64,000 nt of DNA from Pseudomonas neuropathica (GCF_015461835.1 NZ_JACOPX010000004.1:1-64000); one strand, 5' to 3'; positions 1 to 8,837 are shown, counted from the first letter of the stretch. A program made the numbers and translations. The notes: generated by a model from the letters alone, not told the origin.

Positions 1-77
1 CGCAAATCGGGTGCTACTGAACATAGGCGAAAATCGAGTCTGAAAAACCTGATTATTGCTCAGGAAGCAGGCACAGC

Positions 78-107
78 AAGGGGGAGCAAGCTCCCCCTTC
101 AGTTTTT
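78..107 (+). terminator. Rho-independent terminator
   Basis: A perfect 9-bp stem (AAGGGGGAG / CTCCCCCTT) with a CAAG loop is followed by CAG and five T on the + strand. The T-run side implies that a + strand gene ends just left of it. A short open frame in the first 42 bases stops at TGA 40-42 and could be its tail, but it is too short to identify. Confidence 0.75.
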
Positions 108-116
108 ACCGGACAC

Positions 117-142
117 TAGTGACGCTCCGCGTGGGAACGATC
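117..142. repeat. Half REP-like palindrome
   Basis: The stretch contains GACGCTCCGCGTGGGAACG, the same core that appears twice in inverted orientation at 10176-10278. It sits directly after the stop side of the leftmost gene and looks like a single copy of that REP family. Confidence 0.5.
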
Positions 143-147
143 ATCTG

Positions 148-690
148 TTACAACCCGCGCACGTCGCGGTCTTCGATCGGCCGGCTCTGGCGCAGACGGC
201 GGCCACCGAGCACGACCCAATCGATCAAGCGGAACAGGCACTCGATGCCGAACGACAGCAACAGCGCGCCGCTCATGCCCCAGATCATTGCTTCCGGGGT
301 CAGCAGGATCTGGTAGCTGTAGCCATTCCAGGTTTCCTTGCGAATGTCCGGGTCGGCGGCCAGCACCACTTGCAGGAAGCGGATGTACCACGGCCCTTGC
401 ATCGCCTGGAACTGCTTGTCCAGCGCGATCTGGCGGCTGAGCAAGGTGCTCAGGCTGTCAGCATCGCTGCGAAATACCGGGTCTTCACTGGCGCGATAAT
501 GCGCGACCAGCGCCTGCATATCACCCTTGAAGAACTGCTCGGCGGTGCCCTGAAAACCGCGCAAGCCAGTCTGCGCTTCGATCAGATGCGCCTCGACACG
601 TTTCGCGTAATCGTTGATGAAGCCTGGCACCTGGACACCGATCAACAGGCCCGCCGCAAACAACACCAGCCGTACATAACTGAGCAACAT
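148..690 (-). CDS. DUF2937 family membrane protein
   Basis: The 180-residue protein has one hydrophobic segment at the N-terminus (about residues 4-20) and another near residues 140-160, with a soluble, probably periplasmic, loop between them. It resembles the DUF2937 proteins of gamma-proteobacteria; function is unknown. I chose the ATG at 690 over an upstream TTG because AAGGA lies 9 bases before it. It is the last gene of a tight leftward three-gene set, 12 bases after the amidotransferase gene, so co-transcription is likely. The family assignment is from recall of the sequence pattern. Confidence 0.75.
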   Translation of the reverse strand: MLLSYVRLVLFAAGLLIGVQVPGFINDYAKRVEAHLIEAQTGLRGFQGTAEQFFKGDMQALVAHYRASEDPVFRSDADSLSTLLSRQIALDKQFQAMQGPWYIRFLQVVLAADPDIRKETWNGYSYQILLTPEAMIWGMSGALLLSFGIECLFRLIDWVVLGGRRLRQSRPIEDRDVRGL

Positions 691-702
691 GGGGTGCAAT
701 CC

Positions 703-1479
703 TTATTCGGTCTTGCCCTGACTGACGCATTCGCCGCGTCGCCACAGGCTCCATTGGCCCGGTTCGTAGCGGGTCCAGGTTTCGTTTTCGGTCAAAGGCT
801 CGGTGGCGATCACGGTAACCACGTCGTTGGGCGTGGTTTCCGCCTGGAAATCGACGATCACGTCGACATCCTTCAAGCGTGCCGGGCCGAACGGGGCGCG
901 GCGAGTGATCTGTGCGAGTTTGGTCGAGCAATAGCAGAACAGCCAGTCGCCATCGCTGAGCAGGCAGTTGAACACGCCTTTGCTGCGGTATTCGGCGCAC
1001 GCGGCGACCAGATCCGGCAACAGCGCTTCTATATCGACCGGTTCCGGGAATGCTGCACGCACGCGGTTAAGCAAATCGCAGAACGCCGCTTCGCTGTCGG
1101 TATCGCCGACCGGGCGGTAGAAGCTTTTGATCGGGGTGAAATCGGCGAGCTGGCCGTTGTGCGCAAAGCACCAATTGCGCCCCCACAGTTCACGGACGAA
1201 CGGGTGGGTGTTGGACAGGCAGACCTTGCCGACATTGGCCTGGCGGATGTGGCCGATGACCACTTCACTCTTGATCGGATAGCGCTGCACCAGATTGGCG
1301 ACTTCGGACTCACAACTTGCCGCCGGATCCTGAAACAGACGCAAGCCACGGCCTTCATAAAAGGCGATACCCCAGCCGTCGCGGTGCGGACCGGTGCGAC
1401 CGCCGCGCTGCATCAGGCCAGTGAAGCTGAACACGATATCGGTCGGCACGTTGGCACTCATGCCCAGTAATTCACACAT
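703..1479 (-). CDS. Class II glutamine amidotransferase, YafJ type
   Basis: The 258-residue protein starts [10 protein letters not shown], so Met removal exposes Cys2, the N-terminal nucleophile of class II (Ntn) glutamine amidotransferases. The following [11 protein letters not shown], a [13 protein letters not shown] segment and [20 protein letters not shown] match the YafJ/GATase_4 domain along the whole length. These proteins hydrolyse glutamine to glutamate and ammonia, but no synthase domain is attached and the acceptor is unknown. It lies 15 bases after the upstream membrane gene and 12 before DUF2937, implying one transcript. Confidence 0.9.
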   Translation of the reverse strand: MCELLGMSANVPTDIVFSFTGLMQRGGRTGPHRDGWGIAFYEGRGLRLFQDPAASCESEVANLVQRYPIKSEVVIGHIRQANVGKVCLSNTHPFVRELWGRNWCFAHNGQLADFTPIKSFYRPVGDTDSEAAFCDLLNRVRAAFPEPVDIEALLPDLVAACAEYRSKGVFNCLLSDGDWLFCYCSTKLAQITRRAPFGPARLKDVDVIVDFQAETTPNDVVTVIATEPLTENETWTRYEPGQWSLWRRGECVSQGKTE

Positions 1480-1494
1480 GTGCGGACTCTCGGG

Positions 1495-1983
1495 TTACAG
1501 GCGCGGCTCGACCCGCATACGCTGCGGATTGTTTGGCAGAGGTGGACGGCCATAGCGGTCATCGCCGGCGCCGCCAAACGGCTGATCGTCGTCGCGGTCA
1601 TCAGCGCGGGCAGCTGCTTTGGCGGCCTCTGCCTGTTCACGACGCGCACGGGAAGCGCGTTCGATCGGAAAGCGGATCAGCACAAAGATCAGGTAGATGC
1701 CGAAAGCGATCATGCTGTACATGAACAGATCGGAGATCGCCCGCCAGGCGTTGTTGCCGACCTTGAAGGCCAGATCCAGCGCAGTAATGGCGATGGACGG
1801 TGCAACCTTGGCTTTCACCGGATCAATGATGGTCGGGCTGAACAACAACACGGCCATCAAGACGCGCAGCGGTTCGCGCAACCAGCGCCACATCCAGGTG
1901 GTCAGGCGCATCCATACCAACAGGCAGCCCACAGCAGCAAAGGCGTAGAGGCCCCAGGCGATCAGATAGTCGTTCTCGGTCAT
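1495..1983 (-). CDS. Conserved Pseudomonas membrane protein, unknown function
   Basis: The 162-residue protein starts MTENDYLIAWGLY and has two or three membrane spans (about residues 8-24, 38-55 and 85-105). Its hydrophilic C-terminal tail is rich in Arg, Ala and Asp (about 110-162), with a stretch like RADDRDDDQPFG. I do not recognise a named family. An ATG nine bases upstream (1992) in frame is an alternative start; neither has a strong Shine-Dalgarno. It is the first gene of the leftward set with the YafJ-type amidotransferase and the DUF2937 protein. Confidence 0.75.
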   Translation of the reverse strand: MTENDYLIAWGLYAFAAVGCLLVWMRLTTWMWRWLREPLRVLMAVLLFSPTIIDPVKAKVAPSIAITALDLAFKVGNNAWRAISDLFMYSMIAFGIYLIFVLIRFPIERASRARREQAEAAKAAARADDRDDDQPFGGAGDDRYGRPPLPNNPQRMRVEPRL

Positions 1984-2063
1984 GGTGTCCATGGCAAGGC
2001 AGGCAAAGAGGCGCTTATAGTAACGACTTTTCGCCCGTGCGGCTTGTCCCAATAGACACACGA

Positions 2064-2158
2064 CCTGTAGGAGCGAGCCTGCTCGCGATGACGGACAGCC
2101 TGACAACATTGATGTTGAATGTGCCGACCTTATCGCGAGCAGGCTCACTCCTACAGGG
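2064..2158. repeat. REPIN: two inverted REP elements
   Basis: CTGTAGGAGCGAGCCTGCTCGCGAT is matched in inverted orientation about 45 bases on by ATCGCGAGCAGGCTCACTCCTACAG. This is the classic paired REP layout of the P. fluorescens group. It lies between divergent genes, upstream of ptrB. Related copies: 51997-52062, and the GTGGGAGCGAGC family at 17724, 32543 and 44227. Confidence 0.85.
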
Positions 2159-2218
2159 TCTGCGACGGTTTCTAGCGCTGCGAAAACCCTTATTCCGTAC
2201 ATTTTCCGAGAGCCTTCC

Positions 2219-4273
2219 ATGCCCCAATCCGCCAACGTCATCAGCGCCCCGATCGCCCACAAGGCCGCCGGTGCCGACCCGTATGCCTGGCTGCAGGAGC
2301 GCGACACCGACGCGGTGCTTGATTACCTCAAGGCCGAAAACGCCTGGCAGGAAGCGCAAACCGCCGATCAGGCCGAGCTGCGTGAAAGCCTGTTCGAAGA
2401 GATCAAGGGCCGGATTCTGGAAACCGACCTGTCCCTGCCCTCGCCTTGGGGTCCGTACCTGTATTACACGCGCACCACGGCGGGCGACGAATACGCCCGA
2501 CACTACCGCTGCCCGCGTCCGGCGGACGACAGCCTGAGCCTCGACGAAAGTCGCGAACAACTGCTGCTCGACCCGAATGTCCTGGCCAACGGCGGTTTCT
2601 TCTCGCTGGGTGCATTCAGTATCAGCCCGGATCACCAGCGTCTGGCCTACAGCGTCGATGCCTCGGGCGACGAGATCTACACGCTGTTCGTCAAGGAACT
2701 GGCCAACGACAAAGTCAGCGAACTGGAATTCGAAGACTGCGACGGCAGCATGACCTGGGCCAATGACAGCCTGACCCTGTTCTTCGGCGTACTCGACGAC
2801 ACGCACCGCCCGCACAAACTCTTCCGCTACCGCCTCGACGGCACCGCTGCCGAAGAAGTTTTCCATGAACCCGACGGGCGCTTCTTCCTGCATTGCTACC
2901 GCTCCAGCTCCGAACAGCAGTTGCTCCTGTCGCTGGGCAGCAAGACCACCAGCGAAGTCTGGGCGCTGGACGCCCACCAGCCGCACCTGCCGTTCACCTG
3001 CCTGGCGCCGCGGGTCGAGGATCATGAATATGATGTCGATCACGGCCTGTTCAATGGCGTGTGGACATGGTTTATCCGCACCAACCGTGACGGCATCAAC
3101 TACGCGCTGTATCAGGCGGCGGACACCGGCACCGCGCCGACCGAAGCCGACTGGCAGAACCTGATCCCCCACAGCGATACGGTGATGCTTGATGGCGTCA
3201 GCCTCAACACCGAGGCCATGACCCTGAGCCTGCGCGAGGGCGGCCTGCCGATCATAGAAGTTCACCCACACGGTCTGGCGCCGTATCGCGTGCAATTGCC
3301 GGACGCGGCCTACAGTCTCTATGTGCAAAACAGCCTGGAGTTCGAGAGCGACCGCATTCGCCTGCGCTACGAGGCGTTGAACCGTCCGGCGCAAGTTCGC
3401 CAACTGATCCTCGCCAGCGGCGAACAAGCGGTGTTGAAAGAAACCCCGGTGCTCGGCCCGTTCGACGCCGATGCCTACGTCAGCCAGCGCCTGTGGGCGA
3501 CTGCGCCGGACGGTACGCAAGTGCCGATCAGTCTGGTGATGAAGCGCGAAATGGTTGGCAAAGCCGTGCCGCTGTACCTGTACGGTTATGGCGCCTACGG
3601 TTCGAGCCTTGATCCGTGGTTTTCTCACGCGCGCCTGAGCCTTCTGGATCGTGGCATGGCCTTCGCCATTGCGCATGTGCGCGGCGGCGGTGAATTGGGC
3701 GAGGCCTGGTATCGCGCCGGCAAGCAGGAACACAAACACAACACCTTCAGCGACTTCATTGCCTGCGCCGAATTTCTGATCCTCAACGGCATTACCACGG
3801 CCGATAAACTGGCGATCAGCGGCGGCAGCGCGGGTGGTTTGCTGATTGGCGCGGTGCTCAACCAGCGTCCGGATCTGTTCGGCGTGGCAATTGCTGAAGT
3901 GCCGTTCGTCGATGTGCTCAATACCATGCTCGACCCGGAACTGCCGCTGACCGTTACAGAGTACGACGAGTGGGGCAATCCCGAAGAGCCGCAGGTTTAC
4001 GAGCGGATCAAGGCTTACGCGCCGTACGAAAACGTCAGTGCGCAGGATTATCCAGCGACGCTGGTGATCGCCGGTTACAACGACAGCCGCGTGCAGTACT
4101 GGGAAGCGGCCAAGTGGGTGGCGAAACTGCGCGCATCCAAAACCGACGACAACGTGCTGCTGCTCAAGACTGAATTGGGCGCCGGGCATGGCGGGATGAG
4201 CGGGCGTTATCAGGGATTACGTGACGTAGCACTCGAATACGCATTTGTTTTCAAGGTTCTGGGTCTGGCCTGA
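2219..4273 (+). CDS. ptrB: Oligopeptidase B (S9A serine peptidase)
   Basis: The 684-residue protein has the N-terminal seven-bladed propeller and C-terminal alpha/beta hydrolase layout of prolyl oligopeptidases. The catalytic serine is Ser537 in GGSAGG, with Asp622 in AGYNDSRVQYWE and His657 in GAGHGGMSGRY. Spacing and length fit oligopeptidase B, which cuts short peptides after Arg or Lys in the cytoplasm. The N-terminal half carries the family motif DPYAWLQ near residue 21. It is a single gene with a REPIN upstream and another downstream. Confidence 0.93.
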   Translation: MPQSANVISAPIAHKAAGADPYAWLQERDTDAVLDYLKAENAWQEAQTADQAELRESLFEEIKGRILETDLSLPSPWGPYLYYTRTTAGDEYARHYRCPRPADDSLSLDESREQLLLDPNVLANGGFFSLGAFSISPDHQRLAYSVDASGDEIYTLFVKELANDKVSELEFEDCDGSMTWANDSLTLFFGVLDDTHRPHKLFRYRLDGTAAEEVFHEPDGRFFLHCYRSSSEQQLLLSLGSKTTSEVWALDAHQPHLPFTCLAPRVEDHEYDVDHGLFNGVWTWFIRTNRDGINYALYQAADTGTAPTEADWQNLIPHSDTVMLDGVSLNTEAMTLSLREGGLPIIEVHPHGLAPYRVQLPDAAYSLYVQNSLEFESDRIRLRYEALNRPAQVRQLILASGEQAVLKETPVLGPFDADAYVSQRLWATAPDGTQVPISLVMKREMVGKAVPLYLYGYGAYGSSLDPWFSHARLSLLDRGMAFAIAHVRGGGELGEAWYRAGKQEHKHNTFSDFIACAEFLILNGITTADKLAISGGSAGGLLIGAVLNQRPDLFGVAIAEVPFVDVLNTMLDPELPLTVTEYDEWGNPEEPQVYERIKAYAPYENVSAQDYPATLVIAGYNDSRVQYWEAAKWVAKLRASKTDDNVLLLKTELGAGHGGMSGRYQGLRDVALEYAFVFKVLGLA

Positions 4274-4333
4274 GGAACTCCGTCGGTCACTTGGGTCTTA
4301 ATTGCAGACCCAAGAGGCCGATACCCCACAGAT

Positions 4334-4427
4334 CCCTGTAGGAGCTGCCGAAGGCTGCGATCTTTTGATTTTGATTTTTTCAAAGGCAAGATCAACAGAT
4401 CGCAGCCTTCGGCAGCTCCTACATGGG
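4334..4427. repeat. REPIN, GTAGGAGCTGCCGAAGG family
   Basis: TGTAGGAGCTGCCGAAGGCTGCGATC occurs first in direct and then in inverted orientation around a short AT-rich centre. The transcript would fold into a long hairpin. Same family as 6420-6502, 7488-7572 and 14778-14875. Confidence 0.88.
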
Positions 4428-4474
4428 AAGCGTGTGTAGCCTGAAATCCGAGACAATAAAAAGACCGTGACGAC

Positions 4475-4948
4475 ATGTCAGAACCGACCTTCCTGAACAA
4501 CGAAATCCGCGACTGGCTGATGGACTGTGGCCTGTTCGATCAATTGCAGCTGGCCGACTTTGCGGCCGCTTCCGGCTACTTCAGCATCAGTACCGTGGCC
4601 GAAGGCGAAGCGATATTCCGCGAGGGTGATGCCGGCAGTTTCATGTGCATCCTCCACACCGGCCAGGTGGCCGTGCAGAAAACCGGGCCCGATGGCCAGG
4701 TGATCACCATGGCCACCCTGCGTAGCGGTCGGGCCTTCGGCGAAATGGCCGTGCTCGATGGCGAACGACGCTCGGCAACGTGCGTGGCGGCGACAAACTG
4801 TCAGCTATTGAACCTCGGCAAAGACTCGCTGGAAAAAATGCTCAACGACGCGCCAAAGATCGCCGCGAAAATCATCCGCGCCCTCGCCGTCTCTCTGTCG
4901 AAACGCCTGCGCATGGCCGACGGCCAACTGGCGGCGCAACAGGTTTAA
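4475..4948 (+). CDS. Cyclic nucleotide-binding domain protein
   Basis: The 157-residue protein is almost entirely one cNMP-binding beta-roll (about residues 28-145). The phosphate-binding cassette reads FGEMAVLDGERRSATC, with the Glu and Arg that bind the cyclic phosphate in CRP-like domains. GEAIFREGDAGSFMCILHTG is the usual first half. There is no DNA-binding helix-turn-helix after the domain, so this is a stand-alone sensor and not a CRP regulator. Its output partner is not evident from the neighbours. The stop overlaps the convergent proline-rich gene by four bases. Confidence 0.87.
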   Translation: MSEPTFLNNEIRDWLMDCGLFDQLQLADFAAASGYFSISTVAEGEAIFREGDAGSFMCILHTGQVAVQKTGPDGQVITMATLRSGRAFGEMAVLDGERRSATCVAATNCQLLNLGKDSLEKMLNDAPKIAAKIIRALAVSLSKRLRMADGQLAAQQV

Positions 4949-5229
4949 CCGCCGGGGGGCTTCGCCTTGGTGCCACTCGGCTCGATGCCCGGCACCGGTT
5001 GATCCTTGCTCGGCGGACTGGGCATTTCAATCGGCACCAGTGGCGGGCTGCCACTGCCAGCGCCAGACTTTGGAATGTTGATCGGCGTGATCTGCGGATA
5101 CGGTGTCGGTGTAGCGGTGCCAGGCGAGCCGGGTTGCGGCGCCGGGCTGACTGGAACGACCTGCTGCGCCTGCACTGCAGTAATCGAGAGCGCGGCCAGG
5201 GCAATGACCGTTAGAATGGTGCGCTTCAT
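4945..5229 (-). CDS. Small secreted proline-rich protein, unknown function
   Basis: The 94-residue protein has a typical signal peptide (MKRTILTVIALAALSITAVQA, cleavage after AQA near residue 22). The mature part is rich in Pro, Gly and Ser, with PxP steps such as PVSPAPQPGSPG and KPPGG at the end. It looks like a small periplasmic or wall-associated linker-like protein. The ATG at 5229 has GGAG upstream; the TTG one codon earlier does not fit better. It converges on the cyclic-nucleotide-binding gene. Confidence 0.75.
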   Translation of the reverse strand: MKRTILTVIALAALSITAVQAQQVVPVSPAPQPGSPGTATPTPYPQITPINIPKSGAGSGSPPLVPIEMPSPPSKDQPVPGIEPSGTKAKPPGG

Positions 5230-5308
5230 CAAGGGCTCCGTTTGGCCTTAGTCTGCGCTCAGGCTACTCCCAACGGGGCTGCTTGCCTTCCCCCTTGTAG
5301 AGATTTCC

Positions 5309-5995
5309 ATGAAACGTTTCGTTCTGCTCGACACTACCCCGATCCCTGAAAGCGGCGGTGCCCTGTGCCTGTTCGAGTATGGCGAGGATTTTGTCATCAA
5401 GATCCAGGGCGGCGACGGCGGACAATTGATGAACACGCGCATGCACGGTTCCGAAGATGCGCTGGCCGAAATTCCGTGCCGCAAGGTCGCTGGCCGGCCG
5501 AATTCGCGGGTGCTGATCGGCGGTCTGGGCATGGGTTTCACCCTCGCCTCCGCGCTCAAACATCTGGGCAAGACTGCCGAAGTGGTGGTCGCGGAGCTGG
5601 TCCCCGGCGTGGTCGAGTGGAACCGTGGCCCGCTCGGCGAAAAGTCCGGTCGTCCGCTGCTGGACCCGCGCACGGTGATCCGTCAGGAAGACGTGGCCAA
5701 GGTCCTGCAAAATGAGCCGAACGGTTTCGACGCAATCATGCTCGACGTCGACAACGGCCCTGAAGGCCTGACCCAGAAAGCCAACAGCTGGCTGTATTCC
5801 GCCGCTGGTCTGAATGCCTGCGCCAAAGCCCTGCGCCCGAAAGGCGTGCTAGCGGTGTGGTCGGCCAGCGCCGACCGGCTGTTTTCCGAAAAATTGAAGA
5901 AGGCCGGTTTCAAGGCCGAAGAAGTCCAGGTCTTCGCCCACGGCAACAAGGGCACGCGCCACACGATCTGGATTGCCGAGAAGCTCAAGGGCTGA
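5309..5995 (+). CDS. Spermidine synthase-like methyltransferase-fold protein
   Basis: The 228-residue protein has the Rossmann-like fold of the spermidine synthase family. GGLGMGFTLASAL (about residues 71-83) is the nucleotide-binding loop, AELVPGVVEWNRG carries the acidic residue, and DAIMLDVDNGPEG holds the catalytic-site aspartates. It lacks the usual N-terminal strand domain of SpeE and is shorter than about 285 residues. True aminopropyl transfer is therefore uncertain; related single-domain proteins are often annotated as spermidine synthases without evidence. Monocistronic or loosely linked to the next gene. Confidence 0.8.
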   Translation: MKRFVLLDTTPIPESGGALCLFEYGEDFVIKIQGGDGGQLMNTRMHGSEDALAEIPCRKVAGRPNSRVLIGGLGMGFTLASALKHLGKTAEVVVAELVPGVVEWNRGPLGEKSGRPLLDPRTVIRQEDVAKVLQNEPNGFDAIMLDVDNGPEGLTQKANSWLYSAAGLNACAKALRPKGVLAVWSASADRLFSEKLKKAGFKAEEVQVFAHGNKGTRHTIWIAEKLKG

Positions 5996-6043
5996 GCTAA
6001 ACTCTGCGCATAACCGTCATCAGTCTTTTACAAAGGTGAACCC

Positions 6044-6415
6044 ATGAGTTCGTCCACCCCACCCAACACCTCGAAGCTGGATCGCATCCTCGCCGACAAC
6101 CAGCGCGACAAGGAAATGGGCTACCGCGACAAAGCCCTGAAGATGTACCCGCACGTCTGTGGCCGCTGCACCCGTGAGTTTTCCGGCAAGCGCCTGAGCG
6201 AACTGACCGTGCACCACCGCGACCACAACCACGACAACAACCCGCAGGACGGCTCGAACTGGGAGCTGTTGTGCCTGTATTGCCACGACAACGAACACTC
6301 GCGCTATACCGACCAGCAGTATTTCAGCGAAGGCTCGCTGAGCACGCCGAAGATCGCCAAGGCCACGCATAACCCGTTTGCCGCGCTGGCCGGGTTGATG
6401 AAGAAAGAAGATTAA
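6044..6415 (+). CDS. yajD: YajD family HNH nuclease
   Basis: The 123-residue protein contains one HNH domain (about residues 38-90). It has two CxxC pairs for zinc, CGRC and CLYC, with TVHHRDHNHDNNP as the catalytic His motif between them. Length and order match YajD. The cellular substrate is not established. It has a good AAAGGTGA-type Shine-Dalgarno before the ATG and is followed by a REPIN. Confidence 0.88.
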   Translation: MSSSTPPNTSKLDRILADNQRDKEMGYRDKALKMYPHVCGRCTREFSGKRLSELTVHHRDHNHDNNPQDGSNWELLCLYCHDNEHSRYTDQQYFSEGSLSTPKIAKATHNPFAALAGLMKKED

Positions 6416-6419
6416 AAAG

Positions 6420-6502
6420 CAAAAGATCGCAGCCTTCGGCAGCTCCTACAGGGTGTACGCCATTCAACTGTAGGAGCTGCCGAAGGCTGCGATCTTTTGA
6501 TC
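6420..6502. repeat. REPIN, GTAGGAGCTGCCGAAGG family
   Basis: Facing copies of AAAAGATCGCAGCCTTCGGC and its complement surround a GGTGTACGCCATTCAACT-like centre. It ends about 45 bases before the start of the RNA methyltransferase gene. Confidence 0.88.
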
Positions 6503-6547
6503 TTATCCCCGTATAATCGCGCTCTTTTTCCCGAAGGCACCCCGCTC

Positions 6548-7018
6548 GTGGCAGACAAACGGTACAGCTGCATTGGTTTGTATAACCCCAAATCACCGGA
6601 AAACGTCGGTTCGGTGATGCGCGCCGCAGGCTGCTACGGCGTGGCGTCGGTGTTCTACACCGGCAAGCGTTATGAACGCGCCGCCGACTTCGTCACCGAC
6701 ACCAAACGCGTGCACTACGACATCCCGCTGATTGGCATCGATGACCTGAAAAAGATCCTCCCGCTCAACTGCGTGCCCGTCGCCGTGGAACTGGTCGAAG
6801 GCGCCCGCCCACTGCCGGAATACACCCACCCGGATCGCGCCCTGTACATCTTCGGCCCCGAAGACGGCTCGCTGGATAAAGAGATCCGCGACTGGTGCGA
6901 AGACGTCGTGTACATCCCGACCACCGGCTGCATGAACCTCGCCGCCACAGTCAACGTCGTGCTCTACGACCGCATGGCCAAAGGCTTGAACACCCGCTCC
7001 GGGCCAAAATTCCGCTAA
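6548..7018 (+). CDS. SpoU/TrmH family RNA 2'-O-methyltransferase
   Basis: The 156-residue protein is a SPOUT-fold methyltransferase. It begins with YSCIGLYNPKSPENVGSVMR (SPOUT motif 1, Asn-Val-Gly), then has FGPEDGSLDKE (motif 2) and TGCMNLAATVNVVLYDRM (motif 3, knot region). The size suits a minimal enzyme like TrmL without an extra RNA-binding domain. It uses S-adenosylmethionine to methylate a ribose, probably in tRNA; the exact position cannot be read from the sequence. I chose GTG 6548 because the open frame further up runs into the REPIN; a TTG at 6497 inside it is less likely. Confidence 0.85.
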   Translation: MADKRYSCIGLYNPKSPENVGSVMRAAGCYGVASVFYTGKRYERAADFVTDTKRVHYDIPLIGIDDLKKILPLNCVPVAVELVEGARPLPEYTHPDRALYIFGPEDGSLDKEIRDWCEDVVYIPTTGCMNLAATVNVVLYDRMAKGLNTRSGPKFR

Positions 7019-7099
7019 AGCGTCGCACATCCGATGGAACGAGCTGACCGCTCTGGCAGTCAGCTAATTTATCCATTACTCATTGCCTGGAGAAAGATC

Positions 7100-7477
7100 A
7101 TGACCGAGCTCAAACGCGTCGAGCGTATCGAATCCACCCCGTTCCAGAGCCATTCCGAGCAGAACGTCGAAGGCTGGGAGCGCATTGGCTCATTGGCCGG
7201 TGGCGTGATCATGGTCGGCAAGGGCCTGCGCCGTGGCGGTGTGTTCGGTTTGATTCAGGTGGCGATTGGCGGCGTGGCCATGGCGCGCGGGATTACCGGG
7301 CATAGTTCGATGAAAAGCCTGATCGAGAAGAGTCGTCAGGACATGAATAATGTGCGGGCGAAGATCGAGCGGGCCGGGGAAGAGTTGAGCAAGCTCAAGG
7401 CCAATGCCGAGGCGGCGACCAGCACCGCCACCGTGACCGGCAATGATTCGGTGAAATCGCCGAAAGCCGGGGGTTGA
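7100..7477 (+). CDS. Small DUF2892-like inner-membrane protein
   Basis: The 125-residue protein has an N-terminal soluble stretch and a glycine-rich hydrophobic region at about residues 28-70 (GSLAGGVIMVGKGLRRGG, then GLIQVAIGGVAMARG). A charged helical tail follows (SRQDMNNVRAKIERAGEELSKLKANAE), likely a short coiled coil. The hydrophobic part resembles YgaP/DUF2892 domains. GGAGA lies 6 bases before the ATG at 7100, which decides the start over earlier codons. Function unknown. Confidence 0.75.
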   Translation: MTELKRVERIESTPFQSHSEQNVEGWERIGSLAGGVIMVGKGLRRGGVFGLIQVAIGGVAMARGITGHSSMKSLIEKSRQDMNNVRAKIERAGEELSKLKANAEAATSTATVTGNDSVKSPKAGG

Positions 7478-7487
7478 TAGCTTAAAA

Positions 7488-7572
7488 GCAAAAGATCGCA
7501 GCCTGCGGCAGCTCCTACAGGGAAAACGCATTCCACAGGTAGGAGCTGCCGAAGGCTGCGATCTTTTGATCT
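7488..7572. repeat. REPIN, GTAGGAGCTGCCGAAGG family
   Basis: The inverted REP pair lies between two convergent genes and touches the stop codon of the gene at 7573. The left copy has GCCTGCGGCAGC instead of GCCTTCGGCAGC. Confidence 0.87.
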
Positions 7573-8802
7573 TTACTGTAGCAACGCGGTATCAAGGACT
7601 TTCGAGGACTCGCCAAGCACGCTCTCGGCCAATTGCACAAATTCCTTCGTGCTCACCGTCCCCAAATGCATTGCTCCACGCAACACATCATCCAGCGAGC
7701 GCTTGTTGCGCGTCTTCAAGCGAATCTCGCCATCCAGTTCCTGCAACACCACCACCGCTTTCGCCACTTGCGCCGGGCTGATCTGTTCGCCGCGCAACGT
7801 GGTGACTTTCTGGCCGTCCCTGGCCAGTTTCGTCTGTAGCGCCTGATAACGCTCATCGCTCATGCCGCCGGCACGGCGCACCAGTTCAATGGCGTAATAC
7901 TCGGCAAAACTCTCGCTGATCCAGTCGCTGCGCTGCTCGTCGTTAATCCGCCCGAACACCTGGGCCAGCTCGCGCACCAGCGCACTGCTGCCGCTTTCGC
8001 TGACCAGCGGCAATCGCGTGTTCACGTAGATGGATTCATGTGCGCCGAGGCTGCCGCGCCACATCGGGTCATTGGCGCCGACGATCAACAGTTTCGCCGG
8101 ATGGCGTGGATAAACCGCCTGCACCTGCGGCCAGACGAACGTAAGCAGGGTCAGCACGTCCATCCGGCGCATGCCCTGCCCTTGCGGCGAGGCCACGGTG
8201 ACTTCGGTTTCGCCCAGGCGCGTGCGGCGGGTACCGAGATGGCCGGCGAGCATCCAGCCCGTCGGACGATCAAACAGGCGTGACGGGTTGTCGATGCGGA
8301 ATTTGTTCTTGCCGATACGCGGCCAGGCGGTTTCGATACTTTTCCAGCCATCGGGCAATTCGAATTGCAGGCGCGCGACCAGTTCGGTGCCGTCCTGCTG
8401 ATCGAGTTTGGCTGGCGGCACCAGTTCATCGCCACGCATCAATGCCCAGCTGGGGGTCATACGGGTGTCGAAACTGCCGTTCTTGCGTCCGTGGCTGATG
8501 CGCACGCGGTAAGTCAGGCTGGCCTTGTCACTGGTCGGGCGCCAGACGCCCCGGGCGTTTTTGCCCGGGGTCAGCAGCCATTGGCCGTCTGCCTTGAAGT
8601 CGCTGTAATGGCTGCCGTCGCCCAGGTCGAAATCGAGACTGCGCACCACCTCGCCTTTGCCCAGGGTCAGGCGCACCTCGGCCTGATCGCTTTGCGGCAA
8701 CAGGCGCACGTGATAATCCAGATCGACTTTCTTCGCCGCCCACACCGGGGCGCTCAGCGCCAGCAGCGCCATCATCAACGCTCGCTGCAATCCGACAGCC
8801 AT
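7573..8802 (-). CDS. Secreted M61/M1-like protein with degenerate catalytic site
   Basis: The 409-residue protein has a signal peptide (residues 1-22, ending APVWA-A) and a beta-rich N-terminal half (residues 23-200) like the N-terminal domain of M61 glycyl aminopeptidases. A helical part follows. Where an active M61 or M1 enzyme carries HExxH, this one reads RELAQ (near residue 275), 24 residues before WISESFAEYYA, which does match the second-glutamate motif. Both zinc histidines are therefore missing. I infer a periplasmic pseudo-peptidase, perhaps a binding protein. The ATG at 8802 has AAGGAG five bases upstream; a GTG two codons earlier was rejected. Family call is by motif only. Confidence 0.7.
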   Translation of the reverse strand: MAVGLQRALMMALLALSAPVWAAKKVDLDYHVRLLPQSDQAEVRLTLGKGEVVRSLDFDLGDGSHYSDFKADGQWLLTPGKNARGVWRPTSDKASLTYRVRISHGRKNGSFDTRMTPSWALMRGDELVPPAKLDQQDGTELVARLQFELPDGWKSIETAWPRIGKNKFRIDNPSRLFDRPTGWMLAGHLGTRRTRLGETEVTVASPQGQGMRRMDVLTLLTFVWPQVQAVYPRHPAKLLIVGANDPMWRGSLGAHESIYVNTRLPLVSESGSSALVRELAQVFGRINDEQRSDWISESFAEYYAIELVRRAGGMSDERYQALQTKLARDGQKVTTLRGEQISPAQVAKAVVVLQELDGEIRLKTRNKRSLDDVLRGAMHLGTVSTKEFVQLAESVLGESSKVLDTALLQ

Positions 8803-8837
8803 ACACACTCCTTGGTAAAGCTTGAATCAGCAGGTAG

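Noticed and set aside
370..1470. 366-codon + strand frame
   Set aside because: Opposite the amidotransferase and DUF2937 genes, which have clear motifs; composition is that of an antisense shadow.
2015..4189. 724-codon open frame antisense to ptrB
   Set aside because: It lies entirely opposite a gene with an intact catalytic triad; long antisense frames are expected in GC-rich DNA. Its protein has no recognisable domain.
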